Source of the DNA: a virus | DNA: 29,211 nucleotides | Virus record (IMG/VR): IMGVR_UViG_3300042509_000710 | Coordinates: 1 to 29,211 of that record | Reading direction: 5' to 3' (one strand) | Part shown: positions 18,992-27,513 of the stretch, one piece after another | Numbering within the stretch: the first letter of the stretch is position 1 | Layout of the letters: every line of letters begins with the position of its first letter | The notes under the pieces: model-generated | Database searches by the model: none | The model's input: only the letters and a program-made list of their open reading frames with translations | Told to the model about the DNA's origin: nothing | Made by a program: the position numbers and the translations under genes

Positions 18992-19579
18992 TTACTCGTA
19001 TAGGATGTTGATGACGCTGCCGGTATCAAAGGTGTCTGTACCGTTGACGGTAAGAACACGAATACGGTCTAGTGTTCCAGAAATAGCGGTTCCAGATGAG
19101 CCAGAAGAACTCCAGCCTACAGAATTTACGTTTGTAAAAGCACAATTTCCATTAGAAACCCAAGTATTACCGCTAATATTTGTCAAAATAATAGACCCGG
19201 CAAACGTATTTGTAGAAGTAGTTATCGAAAAAATACCAAACCCCGTAGTTATTACGTTGCTAGTGCCTGTTCCTCCCCAAAACTGGCTGGTATAGCCTGA
19301 AGTGGCAAATGAACCTGATCCAATCTGTATTTGGTGAAAAGATGTTCCGTTAGTACTTATGTTGCTTAACATCACCGTAATCCGGCGAACCCACGGAGGA
19401 ATACCAGTAAATTCTGCGCGAGTGTTGTCTGTAAAAGGTGCAGTTTGAGCAGTACCCAACACCACCGGAGCTAACGTACCTGTGACGTTCACCAACGTCT
19501 GTGTCGTACTACCCGCTACAGCAGGAGCAGATACCGTAATCGAACCGGACGTATCGCCTGCGAGAACTAAAGAAGCCAT
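18992..19579 (-). CDS. Tail-fibre or receptor-binding protein, paralogue B (195 aa)
   Basis: Colinear with the gene at 17575-18108: FTGIPPWVRRITVMLSNIS, IQIG, TSGY, GFGI, ILTNISGNTWVSN and LDRIRVLTVNGTDTFDTGSV. It has a longer N-terminal part (GDTSGSITVSAPAVAGSTTQ) typical of fibre attachment segments. AAAGGAT precedes ATG 19579. Two diverged copies suggest either alternative receptor tips or a hetero-oligomer. Confidence 0.72.
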   Translation of the reverse strand: MASLVLAGDTSGSITVSAPAVAGSTTQTLVNVTGTLAPVVLGTAQTAPFTDNTRAEFTGIPPWVRRITVMLSNISTNGTSFHQIQIGSGSFATSGYTSQFWGGTGTSNVITTGFGIFSITTSTNTFAGSIILTNISGNTWVSNGNCAFTNVNSVGWSSSGSSGTAISGTLDRIRVLTVNGTDTFDTGSVINILYE

Positions 19580-19589
19580 GATTTATCCT

Positions 19590-20480
19590 TTACAAAACAA
19601 CCCAGCGGCTGCCGGATGAGACGGTAACGACGACTGGCGCTGTGATGGCGTCCAACGACACCGACTGCGAAATGTCCACTTCGTAGGTACCTTCGCCGCC
19701 GGTACCATCGCCCAACGCCACAATCTTAGTGCCTACCGTAATGTTGGTGCCTACAATCACCGAGCCGACGCCTAACGCGCCGGATGTGACGCTGTCGATC
19801 GTTAGCGTGGTGGCTGCGATACTGCCGGTGCCGACAAACCCGCCGCCTAGCGTGATCGGGCCAGTGGTCATGGCATTCTTGGTCGAAGGGATGGTGTAGC
19901 TGATCGTGACCGTCTGGTCGTTCTCGATGAACACCTCGTCGTTACCGCCGCCGGTGGCACCCGCATCGCCGCCGACCTGACCCCAGGCGCCATTAACAAA
20001 CCCTTCGAACAGGTTCAGCGTGGTGTTGTAGCGGAACATGCCGTCAGCAGGCGCATCAGGCCGGTCAGTCGTTGCCCCCGTGGGCATCTGCACGTAGCCA
20101 AAGCCGGAGAAGGTGACGTTGCCGGTAGCCGACAAGGTGGAGAACGCGCCAGTGTTAGGCGACACGTTACCGATCGGTGGCGGCGAGCTGAACGACAGGT
20201 TGTCGACAGGCACCAAGATGTTGTCGGTGGTGTACTGCGTGACGTCGTTCGCGTCGGTGATCAAGAACTTGTACGCAACAGTCGGCTGCAGCCAGATGTT
20301 GGCCATGCCGCGCGAGTCGAGAATAATCGGGTTGGTGTTGGTGCTGCTGCCCGCCTGATTCGTGTACGTCGCAATCGGTGTCGTCGTGCCGCCGGCGTAG
20401 GTGTAAACCTTACCAGCGGCTAACGGATTCCCGTTGGCGTCGAAGAACTGCTGCTTGGGTGTTGGGGTTAGGGATGCCAT
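19590..20480 (-). CDS. Tail-fibre protein (296 aa)
   Basis: The N-terminal part ([40 protein letters not shown]) is the 'output of a form G-x-P-L-A-G-G-x-V-x-x-Y' attachment domain seen in many phage fibres. The C-terminal domain begins [18 protein letters not shown] and ends [12 protein letters not shown], the same ending as the stalk protein at 26044-27513. In this gene the domain is interrupted by an about 65-residue module ([20 protein letters not shown] and onward to [10 protein letters not shown]) that I know as a free-standing fibre module. Confidence 0.8.
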   Translation of the reverse strand: MASLTPTPKQQFFDANGNPLAAGKVYTYAGGTTTPIATYTNQAGSSTNTNPIILDSRGMANIWLQPTVAYKFLITDANDVTQYTTDNILVPVDNLSFSSPPPIGNVSPNTGAFSTLSATGNVTFSGFGYVQMPTGATTDRPDAPADGMFRYNTTLNLFEGFVNGAWGQVGGDAGATGGGNDEVFIENDQTVTISYTIPSTKNAMTTGPITLGGGFVGTGSIAATTLTIDSVTSGALGVGSVIVGTNITVGTKIVALGDGTGGEGTYEVDISQSVSLDAITAPVVVTVSSGSRWVVL

Positions 20481-20483
20481 TTA

Positions 20484-22970
20484 TCACCTACGATTAAGAT
20501 TGTTTCGGTCTGCAGGCGCTTGAGCTGCCCCTCGTGCCACAAAAGGTGCGGCGCGTTGTAGCATCTCATCCGTTACTTCTTGCCCAAAACGGCGGTTGAT
20601 CGCCTTTTCTATAGACTGCGCCGCCAACGCCGGGCTAGTTAACTCGCGAGCAATTTCTAGCGCAAGTTTATCGTCCATTTTTAATGTTAAGCGTTTAACC
20701 GCATTATTAAATATGGTGAGCGGCACGCTAAGCAAACTAGGCGCCGGCAGCCCCCCTTCGGCGGCGGCTTTAGTGGCAACAGCGGTTCCTTGATCGCCCG
20801 CGCCGCCCAACTGAGCCAATCTAACGTATTCTGCCTCGCGAGCCAAATCATTCCGCACAGCGTTAACTGCGCGCAGTTGTTCTGGAGATAAATTTTTGGT
20901 TATCTCAGCAATGCGCTTTTCCACCAGCATAGCGTTAGAGCCTGGTGGGAGCGGTGGCCGCAGCTTATTGCCTGTCTTATCAATCAACTCTTGAATACGC
21001 GCCAACCGCGCGGCGTCTGCGCCGATGGCGTCAAAACCTTTACGCAGCCCCATGCCGGCGTCATCCATAAGCGCTATTGGCCGCGCGTAGTCTTTCATAA
21101 ACGCGGCATGCTTAGTCATGTTTACGCGGCCTGTTGCAGCATCTACCACTCTTTGACGGTAAAGGTCTTCTATGCCGGCCTTGGCTACTTTGAGCGCGTT
21201 AGGATCTTTGCCAAACATCGTAATAAACTGTTCGGCTTCGCGCTCGCCTTTAGGCTGAAAATACTTGCCTACTACGTCGTCGGCCATAATCTTTGGCTCG
21301 TTTAACGAAGTCTGCTTAAATAGATTGGCGTTCATGCCGGTCTTAAAACGTGGCACGTATTCGGTACGGTAGGTCTGCACCGCTTTGGCGTACAGCGTTT
21401 TTGCCTCGTCCGACAGATTACCGCTCTTGCCGATCGCGTCGTCAATAGCCTCATGCAACTTGTACAAGTTGCGCAGAGTCATGTCGGAAGATGGCGTTTG
21501 CGAAGTTTTAGCGGCTTGTATGTCAGCGTTAATGGCTTTTCTGATGTCGTCGAGCTGCTGCAACGTAGCTTCGGCAGGCGCCGTGGCTTCTGACGCCGGC
21601 TTAGTTATTTTGGATGAAATTTTACCTTTGCCTAACGCTGCTTCAGGCTCACCTTTGGGCTTAAGCGCCAACAACTTACGCACCGTGTTTGGCGCTGTTT
21701 CTGGCGCAAAGTCCGACAGCTTTCGTTCTAAAATGTTTTCGGCAGTTTTTACTACGCCAGACACGTCTATCTTAGAGTCGCCCGCAGCTTTATACGCGGC
21801 GTTATACGCCGGCTCGATAACGCTCGTTTTAACCAGTTTTTGTTCGGCTTTTGCTGCCTTTAGTAATGCTTCACCGGTTTCGCGTTGGCTCACATTAGTC
21901 AACGCGCTATCAATTTTATCCAGTACTTTTTTGAACGCGCCTTTTCGCAAAGATTTAACTCGCTCTTCTTGTGCTAGGCGAGCGGCGTTAGTTTGCGCGG
22001 CATTTTCGGCGTATACAGTCGCTACCTCAGGCCGTTTGATTAGGTTAGCTTGCATAGCAGAAAACCCAGTGCTGCCTGCTGGCGCAGCTACTTCACCTGC
22101 GGTGGGCGCGCTACCAGGAACTATCCGCGCGGCGTCCGATCGCAGTAAGTTAATAATCTCGCGGCCTTTACCTTCTACTGCTTCAAGGTAGTTAGCGCCT
22201 TTTAGGTCGGCTAGTTTGCGACCGTAATCAAAAACTTTTCCCGCGACAGGCATGACAACGGAAGGCAGCAGCGCACCAATGGTTCCGCCTGCGGTCGCGT
22301 CATCAGGATTTATAGCCGCAGCAGATGCTGCGCCTGTAGCGCCGCCACCAACAGCCTTAACAGCGGAAGATTTAAGCCCCGCGTCTAAACCGGTTTTAAA
22401 CCCACCCGTTTCCAAAGACGTGACTAAAGGCGTTAGATATCGAGCCAATGAAGGCGCCATCTCTACCCCTTTTTTAATTGGTGCGGCTATTACGCTGCCT
22501 ACAGGAGCCGTGCCAGTTACGCTGCCGGCAAAACGACCTACATCGGCGCTGCCAAACTCGCCGTATTGCCGTTCATACTCGGCTTTCTGACGATCAATTT
22601 CGGCTTGCACGGCTTTAGATGCGTTGTCAGTACCGGTTACCTTATCTACGCCTTTTGAGAGCAATAGCGCAGCGGTATCCGTAATGTCCTGAAACCCTCG
22701 CTTAAACCCAGCATAAGGCGCCGCCATTGCGCGGCCATAGTACGACGCCGCGCTTTCTTGGCGAGGGCCGGGCACTTCGCTCGACGCTGCTGCAGGAGCG
22801 GGCGCTGGCGCAGGCGCAGGCGCGGGGGCTCCAGACAAACCAATCTTGACGTTAAATTCCTCGCGCGGTATGTCGGAGTAAAATTTTTTGTGCAGCGCAT
22901 CCGCCAACGCTGCGTCTGACATGTCAGCATATTGCGGGTATTGCGTGCGGATTTCAGCAAGCGTGGCCAT
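20484..22970 (-). CDS. Large internal virion / DNA-ejection protein (828 aa)
   Basis: The largest gene in the window and at the position of P22 ejection proteins. It starts with MATLAEIRTQYPQYADMSDA, a short helical domain found at the start of many phage virion proteins, then an Ala-Pro linker at about 48-62 (APAPAPAPAPAPA). The rest is mostly helical and Ala/Lys rich, with hydrophobic Gly/Ala stretches at about 155-230 (including AVGGGATGAASAAA) that could insert in a membrane. No enzymatic motif was seen. It overlaps the upstream gene by one base (TAATG). Confidence 0.65.
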   Translation of the reverse strand: MATLAEIRTQYPQYADMSDAALADALHKKFYSDIPREEFNVKIGLSGAPAPAPAPAPAPAAASSEVPGPRQESAASYYGRAMAAPYAGFKRGFQDITDTAALLLSKGVDKVTGTDNASKAVQAEIDRQKAEYERQYGEFGSADVGRFAGSVTGTAPVGSVIAAPIKKGVEMAPSLARYLTPLVTSLETGGFKTGLDAGLKSSAVKAVGGGATGAASAAAINPDDATAGGTIGALLPSVVMPVAGKVFDYGRKLADLKGANYLEAVEGKGREIINLLRSDAARIVPGSAPTAGEVAAPAGSTGFSAMQANLIKRPEVATVYAENAAQTNAARLAQEERVKSLRKGAFKKVLDKIDSALTNVSQRETGEALLKAAKAEQKLVKTSVIEPAYNAAYKAAGDSKIDVSGVVKTAENILERKLSDFAPETAPNTVRKLLALKPKGEPEAALGKGKISSKITKPASEATAPAEATLQQLDDIRKAINADIQAAKTSQTPSSDMTLRNLYKLHEAIDDAIGKSGNLSDEAKTLYAKAVQTYRTEYVPRFKTGMNANLFKQTSLNEPKIMADDVVGKYFQPKGEREAEQFITMFGKDPNALKVAKAGIEDLYRQRVVDAATGRVNMTKHAAFMKDYARPIALMDDAGMGLRKGFDAIGADAARLARIQELIDKTGNKLRPPLPPGSNAMLVEKRIAEITKNLSPEQLRAVNAVRNDLAREAEYVRLAQLGGAGDQGTAVATKAAAEGGLPAPSLLSVPLTIFNNAVKRLTLKMDDKLALEIARELTSPALAAQSIEKAINRRFGQEVTDEMLQRAAPFVARGAAQAPADRNNLNRR

Positions 22971-24508
22971 TATCGAATTCCTAGCGGGTCTGAAGCGCCA
23001 GCGCCGCGTGGGGGCTTACCACCTTGCACGGGCTTAAAATATTGCGTGTCGCCCCATTCAGTTTGATATGCTTCCTTGGCGTTATCTTTTAACCGCTCCA
23101 TGTACGCAGCCACTTTCTTAAACTCTGCGCGGGCAGCTTCAGGCGTCATTTCGGGACTAATACCGGCAATCATATTTTCTAAGATAGGCCATTCGCGCTC
23201 CGTAATCTGGCCAATCGATTGACCACCAGCGCGAATCAATTCTAACCCTGCGGCCTTCATGTCAGACTTTAGGCTTTCAATACGGCGACGGCTGTCAGGC
23301 GCAAAGCGACCGGTAATATAAGCGCCGTAAGGTACCGCGCCACTAAAGTTAGCGTCAAAGCCAGCTTTGTTTTTAGGGTCTAAAATTTCGTTTATCTTAT
23401 CAACGGCGGATTTAGTTTTCGTTTCAACCGCAACTAATGCCGCCCTATCTTTACCGTGAGCGCCTGATTGCGCGACGAACAGCTTGCTGCCTGGCACCGT
23501 CTCGATACGCTGCTCTTCCGCGTTCCAACGCTCGCCTTTTTCCAGCTTAGTGCCCGGCCCCCCGCCAGAGCCTTCACCTCTATACGCTTTGTAACGCTCT
23601 AAGTTAAGGCGTTCACGCTCTATTCGACGACGTTCGTTTCGATCCTGCTCTTGGCTCCTCTGTTCGGCAGTCATAGTCTTGCCGGTTTCTTTGCCGATAG
23701 CGTCGTCCAACTGCGCGATGCGGGGGTCTGTAGGGTTAGCGGCAACAAGTTCTGCGCGCTCGCGTTGCAGACGCGCTAACGGGCTTTCCGTACGTGCGGC
23801 AGGCGCAGCGGTTTTTACGTCTTCACGTATTACTTGCTTATACGTGGGGCTGTTCGGGTTCATGTCGACCAGTACAATCTTACCGCTCAGGTCTAGTTTT
23901 TCTGGTTTTGGTTGCGTATGCTCAAGTTGTTTTTCTGCGGGCATAAGCGTCGCAATTAACTCTTGCTTAAACGCCGGAAAATCTTCTTCGTTTTCAGGCA
24001 TCCTGCGGCGAATTTCTGCGGCGGCGGTGGCGGGGATAGCTCCGTTAGCTTCAGACTCATACAGCATGTCAAGGGCTTCTTGACTGTTACGAAAACCGGC
24101 TATTGTTTTTATTGCGTTTGTCCGTTGAGTTTCGCCCAGCTCGTAGCGGCGTTTTGCTGTTTGTGATTCAAGGTCGCTTGTTTGTGCCCCCCGATATAAA
24201 GCCTCGCCTTGCGCTTTTCTGCGATCGTCAATTTGCTTAGCTAACGCCAAACCTTGCGCCCCAAACTGGGTGGCAAGCTGGTTCAAGTTTTCTTCACTAT
24301 TTAGGTCTTGAGGCGTTTTTGTGGCCAGCCATTTTGTCATCGCATTTTTATTGCGCGTTTCATCAACATACTCTTTCATTTTGAGCATGTTCATGAACTG
24401 ATTTTGCTGCGCGCCCTGCAACTCGGCTGCCCGCGCGGCGTGCACTAACGGCGACTCAATTTGAGCCGGTCTGATGCTAAGCGCTATGCTGGGGTCAATT
24501 TGAGCCAT
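22970..24508 (-). CDS. Probable internal virion / DNA-ejection protein (512 aa)
   Basis: A mostly helical protein, Gln/Glu/Arg-rich (for example RSQEQDRNERRRIERERLNL at about 284-303), with no transmembrane segment. It begins MAQIDPSIALSIRPAQIESP. Size, helical content and place between the two other ejection-type genes suggest a partner in the ejected complex, as with P22 gp20 and gp16. AAGGGG precedes ATG 24508. Assignment rests on context. Confidence 0.6.
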   Translation of the reverse strand: MAQIDPSIALSIRPAQIESPLVHAARAAELQGAQQNQFMNMLKMKEYVDETRNKNAMTKWLATKTPQDLNSEENLNQLATQFGAQGLALAKQIDDRRKAQGEALYRGAQTSDLESQTAKRRYELGETQRTNAIKTIAGFRNSQEALDMLYESEANGAIPATAAAEIRRRMPENEEDFPAFKQELIATLMPAEKQLEHTQPKPEKLDLSGKIVLVDMNPNSPTYKQVIREDVKTAAPAARTESPLARLQRERAELVAANPTDPRIAQLDDAIGKETGKTMTAEQRSQEQDRNERRRIERERLNLERYKAYRGEGSGGGPGTKLEKGERWNAEEQRIETVPGSKLFVAQSGAHGKDRAALVAVETKTKSAVDKINEILDPKNKAGFDANFSGAVPYGAYITGRFAPDSRRRIESLKSDMKAAGLELIRAGGQSIGQITEREWPILENMIAGISPEMTPEAARAEFKKVAAYMERLKDNAKEAYQTEWGDTQYFKPVQGGKPPRGAGASDPLGIR

Positions 24509-24509
24509 A

Positions 24510-25187
24510 TTAAGCTACCCCTTTAAGGTAGTTCATGTAGGTATTAAAGTTTTGCTGCTGTTGTTTTGCCGCCAGATTGCCTTGGTAGTAATTCAACCCT
24601 TGACCTATGCCGCTTGCCAACGCATTTGCGGTACCAGCATACGCGGACGCTCTGGCGTTTCCGGCGCCAACAGCTAAGTTACTTAGACTTGAGCCTAGCT
24701 GCCCTGCCGCGCCACTTAAAGTATTTGCAGAGGTTTGCCCCACGCCCGCTAAAGCTTGCAACGGGTTCATTTCATTAGCGCGGTTAGCTTGAAAGCGGTT
24801 ATAGGCGTTCATAAATTCTTCCGACCCTATCCCCTGGCCATACCGAGTAACCCCGCGAAGCATAGACCCTGATAGCCCCATACCCCGAGCTAACATACTG
24901 TTTTCGACTGCGCGGCGCCCTTCTTGCATTCGAAATTGGTACCCTGGGTCAAGCTCAAAATCTTTTAGGCTAAAAGGCTTGTAGTTCATTGCCATAGGTA
25001 AAAGTTTGTTAAGCGCCTGTTCCCCCGCCTCTCTAAATGGGCGCTGTAACTCAACTTGACGCTCAAACATTTCCCGTTCGGCAGCCGCACCTTCCCTAGC
25101 GCCTTGCAACTGTGCTTTAGACGCTTTATTTGCGCCGTATGCGCCTACCAATGTGCTGCCTACAATTGCTGTTGCTACGGCTGACAT
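24510..25187 (-). CDS. Probable DNA-ejection protein, gp7-like (225 aa)
   Basis: Begins MSAVATAIVGSTLVGAYGAN, a glycine-zipper hydrophobic segment, then a charged helix (AREGAAAEREMFERQVELQR), a conserved LDPGYQFRMQEGRRAVENSM region and a Gly/Ala-rich C-terminal half. This pattern (short membrane start, FxxRxxxGxxALENS) is widespread in small phage injection proteins. A strong AGGAGG precedes ATG 25187. It overlaps the SET-domain gene by 13 bp. Confidence 0.7.
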   Translation of the reverse strand: MSAVATAIVGSTLVGAYGANKASKAQLQGAREGAAAEREMFERQVELQRPFREAGEQALNKLLPMAMNYKPFSLKDFELDPGYQFRMQEGRRAVENSMLARGMGLSGSMLRGVTRYGQGIGSEEFMNAYNRFQANRANEMNPLQALAGVGQTSANTLSGAAGQLGSSLSNLAVGAGNARASAYAGTANALASGIGQGLNYYQGNLAAKQQQQNFNTYMNYLKGVA

Positions 25188-26047
25188 AAAACCTCCTGCT
25201 CGCTAAACTCCACGCCAGCCAATCGCAAGGCTGCCCTGTAATCAATAGTTATTTCTTCGCCCATATCACCACCTACGCAGCCCGCTATATTACGTAGAGC
25301 CACTAAATTTATATCGCCAGCGTCAGTTGCCACCATAACGGCATTTGGGTTGGCAGCGTGATTTGTATATCGCCCCGCTTGTGTACGCATACCGTTTACT
25401 CTAGCAGGGCAAATTACTTCGCCAGCTGATATCGGCGACGTAGCAAATAAACCCTTACCTTCTATTGGCGAATCTGTCACGCGAACATTACCAATATCCA
25501 ACCAAATTTGATCGTCTTCATTTTCGGATTGTTGCCGAGCGAGCTCATGCGAAATACCAAAGGTATGCAGTATTTCGTCATAGTCAACGCGGTCAACCAT
25601 ATGCTCTATTTGAGCCACCTTAAATTTAGCCGCGCGGTCGTCTTGCCAATGTTCGCTTTTCTCTATGAACATGTTTTCTACAGCGTCAATATCTTTTAAA
25701 TCAGTAGAGTAAATGTTTTGCCAAACCATATCTTCTAAAACATACCCAATTTTTCGCCCTGGCTTCCCAACAAAAATTAGCGGAGCGGTTAATATTTGAG
25801 TGACACCATCGTCGTCAACTACCATAACTTTTCCGCGGAGCATGATGTTCATATGCTCAAATTTTTGTCTATGGCCTATAGCCAGCGTGCCCGCAGGCAT
25901 GAACACTTCCCGGATACAAATGTTCGGCCCAAAATGATGAACGACAGGGCAGTCAACTTGGGGCAACTGTAGCAAAGTTTCCTCGGCATTTTCCACGCTG
26001 AGTAAAGTTTGCAGAGCTTGCGATCCAACAGTTGTAATATCGTTCAT
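25175..26047 (-). CDS. Cupin-SET fusion protein, probable protein-lysine methyltransferase (290 aa)
   Basis: Two domains are visible. Residues about 37-140 look like a cupin: AGTLAIGHRQKFEHMNIMLRG supplies H59, E64 and H65 and the closing glycine. Residues about 185-275 form a SET domain: GKGLFATSPISAGEVI (197-212), the SAM-site motif RYTNHAANPNA (226-236) and GEEITIDY (263-270). Known SET domains transfer methyl groups from SAM to lysine. The start ATG 26047 overlaps the stalk gene stop (ATGA); a GTG at 26059 is less likely. Located in the virion gene cluster, it may modify a virion protein or be carried into the host. The cysteine-rich post-SET part is absent. Confidence 0.8.
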   Translation of the reverse strand: MNDITTVGSQALQTLLSVENAEETLLQLPQVDCPVVHHFGPNICIREVFMPAGTLAIGHRQKFEHMNIMLRGKVMVVDDDGVTQILTAPLIFVGKPGRKIGYVLEDMVWQNIYSTDLKDIDAVENMFIEKSEHWQDDRAAKFKVAQIEHMVDRVDYDEILHTFGISHELARQQSENEDDQIWLDIGNVRVTDSPIEGKGLFATSPISAGEVICPARVNGMRTQAGRYTNHAANPNAVMVATDAGDINLVALRNIAGCVGGDMGEEITIDYRAALRLAGVEFSEQEVLCQP

Positions 26048-27513
26048 AACACCACCCACCGTGAGCCGCTTGCCACCGTCACCGTTATGCCGCTGGCGAC
26101 CGTTACCGGGCCTGCCGACATACCTGACGTACCCGAAGCAATTGTATAGCTGACATCTATAGTCAAACTGTTAACGTAGATGCCGTTGCCTGCTATGAAA
26201 TGCTCTGATGTTAATTCACCTGTGCTAGGTTTGTACAGATATTTGGCGTTGCTGGTATAGATGGTCGACAGCGAGCCAGACGTAGCTGCAGCAAAGGTCG
26301 GATAGACGTTCGTTGACGTGCTGGTGTCGTTCGTAATCGTTGCGCCCGAGCCGGTCGCTACCGCCCAAACCGCCGTCGTGCCATTCGAGGTCAGCACGTA
26401 ATTGTTGGCGCCAATGGGCAAGCGGGTAGAGCTATTTGCCCCGTTGCCGATAATCAGATCGCCCGTGCTGGTGACCGGCGACAAGGCGTTAAAGGCTGCA
26501 CTCGCGCTCGTCTGGCCGGTACCGCCGTTTGCAATCGGCAGCGTGCCGGTCACTTGGCTAGTCAGATCCACCCCAGTCAGGGTGCCACCGAGTGTCAGAC
26601 TACCGCTGGACGTCACCGTACCCGACAAGCTAATACCGTTGACCGTACCGGTGCCGGACACGCTTGTGACCGTACCGACGTACTGATCGTTCGACGTGAT
26701 GGTGAAGTTAGGGTACGTGCCCGAGATGCTGGTCGTGCCAGCGCCGGTTAACGACACCACCTGGTCAGGCGCAGTATTGGTGATGGTAAAGCTCGGATAC
26801 GTACCGGACGTACTGATGCCTGTGCCGCCGGTCAGCGACACTACCTGATCAGGTGCGGAGTTGTTGATTGTAACGGCGACCGAGCCGTTGTAGGTTGTGC
26901 CAACGCTGTACGAAATGCCGGTGCCCGCAGTCAGGGCGTTGGCCACGCTGCCTGCTTGGCCTGTCGTGTTTTGGTTAAGTGTCGGTACGTCTGCAGCCTG
27001 AATAGCACTCAAAGCCGCGTTAGTGCCGTCTGAGCGCAGGTAATAACCTGACGTCTGCGTGCCTGTCAAAGCCGTAATGGCCGCCGCTGCCGAAGTCTGG
27101 CCGGTGCCGCCGTTGGCAATTGCTACCGTACCTGTGACGTTAGCCGCATTGCCGGTGATGTCGATGCCCCACGTACCAGACGCGCCTGATCCTGTCGTAC
27201 TCGGCACGCTCAAGTTCGTGCGGGCGTTGGCTGCTGTGGTAGCTCCCGTGCCGCCGTTATCGACATCTAAGGTGCCCGCGAGCGTGATGGTGCCGGAGGT
27301 GGTCACCGGCCCGCCAGAGGTCGTTAACCCCGTGGTGCCGCCCGACACATTAACCGACGTGACTGTGCCGGTACCGCCACCACCGCCTTGATTGGCTTTG
27401 TTAAGTAGGTTTAAGAAAAACCGATACCAATCCCGCGACACCATCCCTGTCCGATCATCGGTGATCGGCGACTGGTTCTTGGGTATCTGCGGCTCGTTAT
27501 CTGCGTTAGGCAT
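26044..27513 (-). CDS. Tail stalk / fibre protein with repeated beta motif (489 aa)
   Basis: The N-terminal MVSRDWYRFFLNLLNKANQG is a conserved virion-attachment segment. The remainder is Gly/Thr/Ser-rich with repeats of IANGGTGQTSA and DQVVSLTGGTGISTSGTYPS, as in trimeric phage stalks. It ends [12 protein letters not shown], shared with the fibre protein at 19590-20480. Start ATG 27513 overlaps the gp10-like gene by 8 bp. An in-frame GTG at 27540 is possible. It probably links the tail hub to fibres or forms the tail needle; gene order next to gp10 allows either. Confidence 0.78.
   Translation of the reverse strand: MPNADNEPQIPKNQSPITDDRTGMVSRDWYRFFLNLLNKANQGGGGGTGTVTSVNVSGGTTGLTTSGGPVTTSGTITLAGTLDVDNGGTGATTAANARTNLSVPSTTGSGASGTWGIDITGNAANVTGTVAIANGGTGQTSAAAAITALTGTQTSGYYLRSDGTNAALSAIQAADVPTLNQNTTGQAGSVANALTAGTGISYSVGTTYNGSVAVTINNSAPDQVVSLTGGTGISTSGTYPSFTITNTAPDQVVSLTGAGTTSISGTYPNFTITSNDQYVGTVTSVSGTGTVNGISLSGTVTSSGSLTLGGTLTGVDLTSQVTGTLPIANGGTGQTSASAAFNALSPVTSTGDLIIGNGANSSTRLPIGANNYVLTSNGTTAVWAVATGSGATITNDTSTSTNVYPTFAAATSGSLSTIYTSNAKYLYKPSTGELTSEHFIAGNGIYVNSLTIDVSYTIASGTSGMSAGPVTVASGITVTVASGSRWVVL

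Noticed and set aside
21385-22191. 268-codon plus-strand open frame
   Set aside because: It is wholly antisense to the ejection protein at 20484-22970, has low-complexity content and no ribosome site.
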